From positions 125,748 to 189,747 of the forward strand of contig CAJNDS010000241.1 of the NCBI GenBank assembly GCA_905221605.1: a stretch of 64,000 nt of DNA, read 5' to 3'. Source of the DNA: Symbiodinium natans. Its lineage: Eukaryota > Sar > Dinophyceae > Suessiales > Symbiodiniaceae. Of this stretch, positions 34,712-45,039 are shown one piece after another. The notes beneath the pieces are model-generated. The model made no database searches. It was not told where the DNA came from and saw only the letters and a program-made list of their open reading frames with translations. The stretch's first letter is position 1. Each line of letters opens with the position of its first letter. A program made the translations under genes and the position numbers.

Positions 34712-37601
34712 ATGGTGTTAAGCGACTATCCCTACACCGGCATATTCTACCCAGGTGTGGACTTCAATGACTTGATACAAGAGCTGGGCAAGGAGGTTGC
34801 CAAGATGGATGTGAAAGACCCCGAGCTCTTACGGGCCACTCTCGCGTCCTCCGCCTTGTCCTGCTTTGGTCAGGTCTTGCACAAGAAATTCCATGGAGAT
34901 ATGTACCCGGCTAGCTTCCAGACGGAGGACATTGACTGTTTTTGGAGTCATTCATGGCATGGGCTGGCTTGGGAGAAGATCTTGTTGCTCATGCTTTTAT
35001 ACAACGGACGGGTGTCTTTGGTGGTTGGTAATCTGGCAGCAATGCTGGGGATGGCTCTCTTCTTTGCGGGGCTGTTGCCAGCTTATCCACGAACATTCTC
35101 GATTGAGGGCGCTACCTACGACTTTGGCCCCTGGGGGTTGACGTTCGGTTGCATCGCAACCTTGTCTGCGCTCGTGCTTGGACGGCCTGGATCAAAGGTC
35201 TTTGTGGATCGGATATGCATCCACCAGTCAGACGAGATGAGGCTAAGTTCTCAATTTGTAATGTTTTGAGATTTGGGGTTAGTTTTATATGCAAAGAGCA
35301 TCGAACCGGTTTCGCCGTTGATTTGCTCAAGTGTTAGTGAAGTAAGGAAGAAGTCAATGGGTGTCCTCAGCATTGGTGGCATCATCAAGCATTCGAAAAC
35401 CATGTTGGTACTGTGGGACCCGTCGTACTCAACAAGGCTTTGGACAACGTTTCCAGATCCCGAATTTGATTACGTGTCGCATTTCTTCTTAACGGCAGAA
35501 GAATATACCTATGTGGAAGAAGATCCCGTACGAACTCCAGAACGAAATCCTAGGAAACCTCCCAAGCCCCCAAAATCATCCCCAAATCCCTCAGCCCTTT
35601 AACGCGTTTAACGCTTAAGAACCTTCCAGGTTTGAGCTTGCCGCGTTTTTGAAGAGTCACGGTGATTCTGCTCTGGTTGGGAAAGTTGTGCATTGCAGGG
35701 TGATCGACTTTTTGTGAGCTGAAAAAAGTCACCACAAACCAGCCCCGACTTCAGACATCTCGAACCCCTGGCCCTGAAACCCAAACGCTACAGCGCACCC
35801 TCTGGTCCACTACCCTGCCGTCGAGCTTGAGGAGAGAGTGGCTTGATCGTCCGACCTACCTTCCTTGCCACAGCCTCGGTCGCAGTTTCTCTCTTCGGGC
35901 TTCTGATGAACCTCTGCAACGTTGTGGTGCGCCTGGGATCCGCTTCAGCGAGGGTTCAGGGTTTCAGCAGGTACTGGAGGCAAGCAGTTTGAGGTTAACT
36001 GTAATTTGGGGTTCTACTTACTGGTTTGGGGGTTGGGTTGTTGAAGGTCTAGAGTCTCGGGTCTAGGGGCTTAGGGCGTAGGCAGGGCAGGCTTCGAGGA
36101 GTTGTCCAGAAAATGTCGCCAGTAAATTGGCAGGGGTAAGTCTTCAGATTATGTGATGAAAGGATTCCCTTTCGCATGGTTTGCAAAAGGTGTGCGGACC
36201 ACGAAGCAATTTCGGTGCTTCCTGGCTTTTGGGTGATGTTCGGGTCCTAGGCTCCATTGAGGCTTTAAGGGTTGTAGGGCGGTGGTGGCAGGCTCATGCA
36301 AGCTCTGAGCAGGAAGCCGAAGTTCGTCGTTCTCTCGCTCCAATGATCAAGCCCAGCACACCGTGTCCAGCCTCGGGGAGAGCCAGTGCTCTTGCACATC
36401 TTAAACACCACGAGTAAGAGCCCTAGGATGCCCTAAGTGAAAACCCTCAAACCATCTCATAACGTCACCCTCAACCCGAACTCCAGAGGATTGAGCTCCA
36501 CAAGGGCACAGGAAGGCTGCTTCAGCTTTCTTTCTGGCACCCGAGGTCAATCGAGAATGCAACAGCCGCCCTTCTGACGATTGCAGGTTTGATGCTCATG
36601 ATTCTTGTGATTGGGGGTGCTGGGCTCCGCAAATACTTCCGCTGGGTGGACCAATGCAGCCTCCAGCTCGCAGATTTCTCCATGGCAGCTGCGAAAGCCC
36701 ACTGTTGCACCATCAATCACGTGGACGAGTTCGGGGTCAGAACGTTACCTGGCTCTTCTGGAACATGTATGAACTGTTGACAGGAAGTCGACAGCAGCAT
36801 CTAAGTTCTTAAACCGAACCTTAAATGCATTTAATGCATTTAAATGCCAAACTCGGAGCCCAAAGAGCCGTACAGCCTGCCAAAGCCAAGGCTCTGCGAT
36901 CGGGAGGTCATCGCGGAATGTGTGTGCAGCTGGTTTGGCAGTGTCAAGGAGTTCGAAGAATCCGTGACTCTGTTCTTCTTGGCACATGTTTGGTTGTCTT
37001 GAGCCAAACTCTTCATCATCCGAAGCTCTCAGCCCTACAGCCGAAACCCTTGACCTGATCCCCACAGTCGAAAGCAACTGAACAAACTAGTCGTCGATAA
37101 CTTCCCAGTGGAGCTGAGGTAAAGGGTCGAGTCACCTCCACGTTGATGACGCTGGGGTTGTTGATCTGTTGCAGTTTGCAGGGCTGCGGGGGCAGGATTG
37201 GGAAAACGGGGAGAAGGCCTAGAGTCGCAAAGTCTTGGGTTCAGGGCTTAAGGTGCGCGATCATCGGGAAATTTAAGGGCTTGGGCATCTGTTGGCCTAG
37301 TGGCTGAGACACCAGAACATCGACCATTCTCATCCCCAATGGCAGAGACGCGACTCCGCTGTTGCAGGTGCTGTGCATTGGAAGCACTGCTGTTTTTTTG
37401 AAGGAAACATCCCATGGACCTTTGAAAGAGAATCCAAGGAAAAGTTTGGGAAGACATGCTTTTCCGTTCTCCTGGTTCATGGGCACCTGGGCCCGTCACA
37501 GTGTGATCAAGACTTTCAGTCTGGTGATTGTGCTGGGGAAGGCTTTCGCATTGGTTTCACGGCTCATGAGTCATGGGTTGCTTGTGCAGACCAAGGAATA
37601 A
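34712..37601 (+). CDS. FxSHSW-family multi-pass membrane protein with TIR-like motifs
   Basis: Eight exons join in one frame to a 405-residue product: 34712-35241, 35347-35448, 35630-35661, 35832-35928, 36546-36728, 36891-36965, 37068-37118, 37454-37601 (TAA). Donors are GC, GT, GT, GC, GT, GA, GT and all acceptors are AG. Residues 77-82 are FWSHSW. Hydrophobic stretches at about 101-125 and 140-157 look like a membrane hairpin. VFVDRICIHQ is at 163-172 and MLVLWDPSYSTRLWTTFELAAF at about 196-217, with W209 and E213. Further membrane segments lie at about 231-254, 260-281 and in the last exon. A CC pair, then CDRE and SWFGS, follow before the C-terminus. I recall this order of motifs from dinoflagellate hypothetical proteins; the function is unknown. 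An in-frame TAA just upstream (34706-34708) supports the ATG, although an upstream coding exon could exist. The last exon is the least certain. Confidence 0.82.
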
Positions 37602-37769
37602 ACTGCCAGACAATCTGGGCCTTCACAGACTTGGTGATTGCACGCCTGAGAGCTGAAGAGTACCTAGGTTTTCAAGCCCCAGCTTGTACACTTGTATTCC
37701 TTTTCTGGTGTTAGTTCAACAAGTAGTACTGAACCAGCTCCGATATCCCCAGAAAGGTACTACTTTGCA
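37602..37769. other. Stretch between the SHSW gene and the assembly gap
   Basis: The remaining sequence before the gap is open in one frame but has no recognisable motif. The SHSW gene could continue into the gap. Confidence 0.4.
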
Positions 37770-37869
37770 NNNNNNNNNNNNNNNNNNNNNNNNNNNNNNN
37801 NNNNNNNNNNNNNNNNNNNNNNNNNNNNNNNNNNNNNNNNNNNNNNNNNNNNNNNNNNNNNNNNNNNNN
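37770..37869. other. Assembly gap of 100 N
   Basis: A round number of N bases, so probably a scaffold gap of unknown true length. Features on the two sides should not be assumed contiguous. Confidence 1.
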
Positions 37870-40839
37870 CTGAACGGAGAAGTCGATCCACAAATATGCA
37901 GACTGGTCACCAGTCTAGTATGTCCTCGGACCTCGCGGTGGTGAACGATGTACCTCAGTCACCCACCAAGAAGCAACGACAACGAGGATCCGGACAATCT
38001 GAATCTGAGGCTCAATCTTCTGCCTCCGCGCGTGCGCTCGCGCGCGCGCGCGCGCTTGCGCTACTTTGTGTGTGTGTGTGAGAGAGTGAACGAGCTGGAC
38101 GGTGATTTTGGCACGGGGTGGCCGCGGGGCGGTCAACGCCACACGCAGGACGGAATTTCTCAAATTTTACCGAAGACTCGAAACGGGCCGGTTGCTGAGT
38201 CTTGAGAGGACACATAGGGCAGGGCAGGATGCGGAGTGACGCGATCGATCGGAAGGTGCACCTGAAAGCGCCCCATCGTCGCTTTCCCCGACCTTTCAGG
38301 CGCCGGTGCCCTCTTGTGTTCTGAGGTGTTCTGTGTTTGTTCCACTTGCGCTGTCGCATTGCTGCTGTCTCTTTGGAGGATCCTCACTGGCAAGAGGGCC
38401 GGAGAGCCTGGAGCATGAAAGCTTTGCGAAGGGTTTTGCACGGAATGCGTTGCTTTGTCACGGAAATTCGGAAAGTGAGAGGAGCGCTTTTGTTCACATG
38501 TCCTAGTCGCCCATCCTCGATAGGAAGTTGTCGCAAGCTTGGTCGGCGTCACCATGCTCGTAACGACTCGAGGTCCAGCGCCGGGTCTTCGCGCTGCGTC
38601 TCCATGGAGTCGAGTCGCCAGAAGAGGCAGCAGTGAGCACAATGAGCACTGAGACGGGTCATCTGTGAAGCAGAGACACCTGTCCGTTCACAGCTGGAAT
38701 GTTGCCAACAATAGAGTGACGGCTAACGGCTAGCGTCTGTGGCTAAGCTTTGTTGGCAACCTGCAACGGGCCACGACAGCGGAGCCCCGCGATCGCCGCG
38801 AGATTTCTTGGCAACTAATCGTCCGAAGAGTTGTATCTTGCAAGAGCTTTGCCACAGGCTTGGTCGACCAGTCGGGGAGCGTTATTTCCTAAGCACACCT
38901 CGGATGTTTGGTTCTCGTCAAGGCACCGAACGAAGGGGGGGGTGGTGGGGCGGGATCAGGCCGTGATGGGGGAGTGATGGGGACGTGCGGGGGGCACGAG
39001 ATTGGGGGCGTGGCGGGTGCGGGGCGGGGTGTGTGTGCCAAGATGAGCCTTTGCCGTGATGTTTGGAGTGTGCAGCACTTCGTACGGGTCCTAGCTACCA
39101 CGCATGAAAGCATTGCGAAACGTGTTGCGAGTTGCAGCGCTGTGCGACGACGTACAGAGATTGTGAAGTGCTGGTAGTCGAGCGTTGGCTAGGCAGACTC
39201 GGCCCGAGCATGGTGTCTCAATTCAAAACTGCACATACGCATAGGGATCATGGATTGTGCGAGGCGCAATGCCGTAGCTTGAACCAGAAGAAATCGCAGC
39301 AAAACATCCGGTACACAAAACCTACCCGACAAGGAGCAAGAGCAGTCCAAACTTCGGCATGTGTTGAAAGCCTCCAGCATCCTCCAATCCCAACATCAAC
39401 TTGCAAGTTGGGGGTGGGGGTTGCGCACTCCCGCTCTTCTTATCTTGTTTCAGTCGTGGAGTCGTGGATGCTTCCAAACAGCCTGCAAGCTTGCTTCACA
39501 AAGGCATCGTACTGTCGCCTTGAGAATGGAGGGAGTCTCGCATCCTTGCCTGTTGCAATGTTGAAGCTGCTAAACTCTGCTAAACCCTAGAGTTGGAAAT
39601 GCTGCAATCTGTAGGGCTCCAGCCTGATGTCAAGATCATTTGTTCAGGCTGTCGCGCTGAGGGGCTACAAGGTCTTTGTGCCGGGACCTTTGACACATCA
39701 TTTTGTGCTTTAAGAGAGCCAAGTCAGCTGTAGCCGCTTGTAGCTTCCAGCAGCGAGATGCGTTAGGTTGGAGCCGCCTCCCACTGCAGAGGAGAAGGCG
39801 AAGGAGCCGCGAAGCCTACGGAGCCTTCAAGGAAGGTTTTTTTGGCTCCTCCCTCGCTATGCCGCCATGCCAGGAGCAGGAGGAGCAAGGCCTCTTTCCT
39901 TCGTGTGTCAATGGCATGGCTCATCTGTCATCTGTTGCAGTATACTGATTATACTGAGCATTACTGAGCATACCCCACGCGTAAAAGCGTAAAAGAGGCC
40001 TAGATCAGAAGAAGTATAGAAGCCCCAGCCCCTGATTCCAGAAAAGTCGGCAAGGCCTGGACCTGTACGATGCGGGAACGACCACCTTTCACACGAGCAA
40101 CTCGGGGAGAGTTTGACGCAAAAGCAACTCTGAGAGTGGTTTTCGGCTTGAGGGGATGCTTGAGCTCATCTTTTGTTTCCTTGCGTTTGATGCCTGAGCT
40201 TCGCGCGCGCCACCTTCAACTCCAAAATGCACTGATGCCAGCAGCAATCGCCCGCTTTTCTTTCAACGCAGCAGAGAGACTCCGCTGGCCGTGCCAGCAA
40301 TGCTCTCAATGAGCAAGGCATGCAGGGCATGCAAGGCCAAGTCCAGTGGGTGCCCGTGAAACGTGAAAGTGGCAGTTTTTCGACTTCCAAGAAACCCAGA
40401 GCACTGCAGCCTCACCTTTGCCAGTACCATGACATCCGTTCTGTGTTTGACCGTTTGTTTCTTCATTTCAAGCAGGGAAATCTGAGAACTCTCGAAAATG
40501 AGCGCAAACCTCGAACACTTTTCTGCTCGAGGGGCGCGTGCCTTTGCCGTCTAGATCAGGAACTGGGATCCAGGGTGTGCCGCGAAAGCGGGCATTCGCC
40601 AATGCAGATAAGGAGCTTGAGTACAACGCATCAACCAACTAATGTCCTCGATTTCTTGACCTTGTGCGATTCTGAACATCCTGCAGCGTGGACTCTGCAA
40701 CAACAAACTGATTGTGCATACGCAAAGAATCTCTGTTTAGGTACTCGTAGCTCCCTCCCGGCCTCCTGCCCACAACTGGCTCCCCCGGCTCCCCCTCCCT
40801 TCCAGCGCTGCGCCGCAGGCCTTTTATGCTTATAAGGAC
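37870..40839. other. Unassigned stretch
   Basis: Just after the gap a + frame (SSDLAVVNDVPQSPTKKQRQ, about 37915-37985) looks like a nuclear or disordered exon. A GC-rich GCGC run and short GT run lie at 38035-38080, and a G-rich tract at 38935-39030. No recognised gene. Confidence 0.3.
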
Positions 40840-41601
40840 TGGTTTCCAACACACTGCGCAGCGCCGGCTCGTTCTCGCGTATTCGGCCAGAGTGTGGCAG
40901 CGCGTCGGCCGCGCAAGCCGATAAGCTGGCTGAGCTCGAGGACGCTGTGGCCGAACTCGAGCGAAACAACCCCGTGCGCCGCAAGCGTGTGTACCGCCCT
41001 CGGGTGGGTGTCGCACGAATGCGTCCCACGTGACGTCGAAACGAGTGGAGTTTGGATGGCGAGTCGGCGTGAGAAGGCGAGACGGCGTGAGAAGGCGAGG
41101 CGTCAGGCTGCGCAGCGTCGTGCTAAGCAACAGGTCGCAACCGGGGAAGGCTGTCTGGCTGCTCAGGAGCAAGTTGCCGACCAAGAAGATGTGGCCAACA
41201 CCTTGACTTTCAGCTGCAGGATGCCGCAAGACGAAACATCCGGGAGTTTCGCGCTCGCGAATCGGAAACGAGGCGTGAGATCAAGAGAAGATCAAGACGC
41301 GGAGTTCCTCGAGGGAGTCCGTTCCGGTCATGGCGCAAGAGGCACTGCCGCTCGGCCAGCACCCAGCCCCCGATCCAGCTCGGGGGCAAGAGGCACCCAC
41401 AATCATACACCCCGGCTCGCCTCCAAACCGCTCATGCCAAAAGCACAAGTCGGGGTGACCTTGAATTCCTTGATGTTCAGCCATGCTGGCGGCATCGATA
41501 CCTGCACGTGCCGCATAAAGCTCAGACGCCTTCTTGGCGCATTTCTGGGAGTCCAGAAAGGCAACCCTGGAAGCATCTCGGAAGCTGCTGCTGATATATG
41601 A
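40840..41601 (+). other. GC-rich stretch with overlapping open frames
   Basis: Three + frames are open in turn and overlap. One (about 40845-41033) encodes a short coiled coil (ADKLAELEDAVAELERNNP). One (40894-41601) is Arg/Ala-rich with a repeated RREKAR motif. One (about 41175-41595) is basic (RREIKRRSRR). At most some of these can be coding. The RREKAR repeat comes from a 17-bp tandem duplication at about 41060-41100. No family recognised; a degenerate mobile element is possible. Confidence 0.3.
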
Positions 41602-43135
41602 AGCCAGCCGATTCCCTGCGATGGCACAAGCTCAGCTTTGAGCTTGCAACCTTTCCTTGTCACCCGCATGTCGTGTCGCGTTTCGCGACCGACAGTCAAC
41701 ATCTGTCACGTAGAGGGGGAGGTTCGCCAACGTGCAAGCAAGGCTTTTGAGTCACAGCGCGTAATTTAAAGTCCGATGGGCTTCTTGTGAGTAGAAACTT
41801 TGTTATTGCTTTCCTCATACTGCTTGAATGAATGGTGTCGGCGCTGACGGCTGCCAACACTGCAGCTTTCGCGTTGAGGAAAGCCCCAGCCGAAAGTCAA
41901 CACCTTCGCTGTCAATGCTGTCGTCGATTGGGCCAACACGTGGATACAATCTTCCTTTCTGTTCACAAGTGATCCAGGGAGTTCATGTTGAGGGAGGCTA
42001 TCAACGTTGCCCGCCCTATTGGTACGATTCCTTTCGACACCACAGCACCTGTCGCAAGACGATCAGCCAAGTGATTGAGCGCACACCGGTCGTGAGACTT
42101 TCCTTTCTAAAGGTACGTACGTGCTGCACTCCTTCAGGAATTTCAAGACCCGGCAGCCCCTCCCCCCCATAGCACTGTTTCGACGGATGCCCGTGCTGTC
42201 CTCAGCGTCTTTCCTTGAGCCACTCAAGTTTTCACAGCAAAATCGTTGTTCTGTTTGTCTTGACAACAGTCGCGCCGCGACACCTCAGAAGCAGAGGGAT
42301 CCCCAAAACAAGAGGCCGGCGGGTCTTGTGTGTGGGGGGGGGGGCCCTTCTTCCCCAAGTCCTCAATGCTGAGCTGCCGAGTGACAAACCTCTCTGACAC
42401 CCCGGGGGCCACCCTTTTGGTCTGCTCTACACATCCGAATGTCAAACCTTGTTGACGAGCTCGGGCTTTCGTCTATAGTCTTACAACACAGCTTGCAAGT
42501 CTGACCTTTTGTTTATCCCGCCGACACTGGAGCTGACCCACATCTCGCCTGCGAACAAAGTCGTGACTGAAGAGCGTACTTTGCATTGCCGTCAACGAAG
42601 CAAAGCTCGACTGTGGTGGGGCTTCTCGCCGACAGCCCTTCCGATCCATCATATGTGGCGGGTGACTTTGCTCGAGAAGTCGCTGAATGTCTGCATGCGA
42701 ATTTGCGCTATTCAACCCAGCTTTCGTCATCGATCCCTTGCAATCGAAACCGACACAATGGTGCCACAGGTACCATGATCAAATTGGTCCACCTCTCCGA
42801 TCTCGTCCGAGGGCTTTTCTTGGGGCCCTCTTCTGTTGCAAATGACCACGTTCTCCCTCTGCATTTCCAGACTGCTGATCGCCGTGTATCTCGCCTTCCA
42901 GCGTGCCCTGGATGCTTGCCTTTGAGAGAGCTCCAAGATGCGAATTTTCGCAAGGTAGCTTCGCTTCTGGAGTCTTTACCTCTTCAGCGCTTCCGTTTCT
43001 GCTTGGAGAAATGGGGCTGAGGTGACGCGCTGGGCTTGATTGGCTCCCGGTGTGTTATGGTGACGGAGGCCATCTCTGCCTCCTTGCCTTTGAGTCACTT
43101 GCAAATGGAGACATCTTAACGGGAAATAGATATTA
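41602..43135. other. Unassigned stretch
   Basis: The best frames (41828-42172, and 42586-43020 with SDPSYVAGDFAREVAECL) have no recognised domain. G runs occur at about 42332-42342. Confidence 0.3.
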
Positions 43136-43160
43136 GTATATATATATATATATATATATT
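43136..43160 (+). repeat. TA microsatellite
   Basis: (TA)n tract of about 24 bp immediately before copy 2 of the GC-rich dispersed repeat. Confidence 0.9.
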
Positions 43161-43186
43161 AGTGTACGTGTGCATACACACAAAAT

Positions 43187-43222
43187 TGTAAACGCTTGCG
43201 CGCGCCGCCTCGGCAGCCGGGG
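43187..43222 (+). repeat. Dispersed GC-rich repeat, copy 2
   Basis: Carries the same TGTAA plus ACGCTTGCGCGCGCCGCCTC plus GGCAGC core as 2668-2703, in the same orientation, with unrelated flanks. Confidence 0.75.
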
Positions 43223-44162
43223 AGGTTCGGGGAGGTGTTTGCGGGGGAGGTGGGGGTCTGCTGAAGCCGAGGCGAAGATTTCTTGAATCAGTGTTAGATG
43301 TGTTTTTAGGGCTCTTTTACCAGCTGTTTCCTCTGCTCCTCCGCGAACTTCCACAGGCCACCGACGAGGTCTTGGGCGACTTTGCAGCGGCCGAGACTGC
43401 GGAGGAAGCAAAGGAGGCGCTTCTCTCCTTGTTCTCTTTGGCTTTGAGCTGTTTTTGCTGTTTCTTTTGAGTTTTGACGAGAATGGCGAAAATTGCAAGG
43501 TCTTAGCCCAGGCAGGCGCCAGCCTCCAACACTTTGGCGCCGTCTCTGCTGTGGTGGGGCTTGCAGGATTGTCACTGTGCCTGGTCTCTTGGGGTCTGCC
43601 TACACGAAGCGGCACGCTCCGTTTCTCACAGGTGCCAGACTACAAAATCGCACGACGGCACAGGGGCCGAAAGGCATGGCGCATAAGGGGTCTAAATTCT
43701 ATTTCTAGTTTGGATGCAGTCACGTTACTCAGTTGCTTGCCTGAGCGGATCTGCAAACGCTGCGCAGCTCCGTGTTGCGTGTTGCAGGCAGCACACGACC
43801 TCTTAGACATCACACTGGAGGAAGAGGCCTCATAACGGGTTGAAAGAGTGGTTGAAAGCAAAATCAAGAATGCCGCAACAGGCTTTCACCGGAGTGCGCT
43901 CAGCACGGGTTACAGTAGGGCCACCCCCTCGCAATGGCACTGGGGGGGGGGGGCTACTCTGAGTGCCACCTATTTCCGGGACCCATTTTGTCAGAGTGGG
44001 GGGGGGGCAAGAAATAGGTACCGGGAGTCGGTTGGGCAGTCGCTTTTTGCATTTTGCAAGACGCTTACATTACAGGCCCAGTACGGGCCCTGTGCGAACT
44101 TAAAATAGATATTGCAAGGCAGGGGTTCGGGCGGCTCTTACTAGGTTTCATAGAAGAGTGAA

Positions 44163-44600
44163 GGGTCAGGTCAGGTTGCGGAAAGACCGAAAATTAGGTA
44201 CTGGAAGGGGGGGGTCTAGGGCGGTTTTCATTAGGTTTCATCAGCAGAAGAGTGGAGTCCCCCCCCAGCAGGTACCTATTTCAGATGCTTTGCTTCGCTG
44301 GGAAACCCACAGTCCCGCCTGAGTGTGGGGTCGGGTCAGGTTGCGGAAAGACCGAAGAAAGGTACTGGAGGGGTGGTTTGGGGCGGTTTTCATGGGGTTT
44401 CATATGCAGAAGAGTGGAGTCCCCCCCGCAGCAGGTACCTATTTCAGATGCTTTGCTTTGCTGGGAAACCCACAGTCCCGCCTGAGTGAGGGGTCAGGTC
44501 AGGTTGCGGAAAGACCGAACGAAAGGTACTGGAGGGGGGGGGTTTACGGCGGTTTTCATTAGGTGTCATAAGCAAAAGAGTGGAGTCCCCCCCAGCAAGT
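44163..44600 (+). repeat. ~164-bp tandem repeat, three copies
   Basis: Units start at 44163, 44328 and 44491 with GGGTCAGGTCAGGTTGCGG or close variants, giving periods of 165 and 163 bp. Each has a G run, GCGGTTTTCAT, AGAGTGGAGTCCCCCCC and, in the first two, GGTACCTATTTCAGATGCTT and GGGAAACCCACAGTCCCGCC. The third is cut short at about 44600, where the polypyrimidine tract starts. A related fragment with GGGGAAACCCATCCAGCCCCGC occurs at 45012-45036. Confidence 0.85.
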
Positions 44601-44619
44601 ACACACTTTAATCTAGTCA

Positions 44620-44925
44620 TCTTTTCCTTTTTCTGTCTCTTGTCTTTCTCTTTCCTTTATCTTTATTTTTTTTATTTCCTTTCTTGTTCCTTTCTCTTTC
44701 CTTTCTCTTTCCTTTCTCTTTCTTTTCTCTTTCCTGTCTCTTTCGTTTAACTTTCCCTTCTCATTCTTTTGTCTTTCCTTTTTCTTTCCTTTCTATGTCC
44801 TTTCTTTGTCCTTTCTCTTTCCTTTTTCTTTCCTTTCTCTTTCCTTTCTCTTTCCTTTCTCTTTCCTTTCTCTTTTCTTTCTCTTTGCTTTTTGTTTCCT
44901 CTCTCTTTCCTTTCTCTTTCGGTTT
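44620..44925 (+). repeat. Polypyrimidine tract (CTTTCCTTTCT)n
   Basis: About 300 bp of almost pure pyrimidine on the + strand built from CTTTC and CCTTTCTCTTT words. It is bounded on both sides by members of the 164-bp repeat family. The Phe/Ser/Leu-rich frames are artefacts. Confidence 0.95.
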
Positions 44926-45039
44926 CAAGGCTGGGCCCCTCGAGGGGTCAAGAAATTCTTGGTCTTAAGCCTGGGACCCTGGAGGGGTCAAAATTCAGAT
45001 TGTTTGCTTTACTGGGGAAACCCATCCAGCCCCGCAATT

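Noticed and set aside
40894-41601. 235-codon Arg-rich frame as a gene
   Set aside because: Two other + frames are also open over the same bases, codon character does not favour one of them, and part is a short tandem duplication. Kept only as an unassigned stretch.
44684-44968. Phe/Leu/Ser-rich membrane protein
   Set aside because: It is the translation of the polypyrimidine tract.
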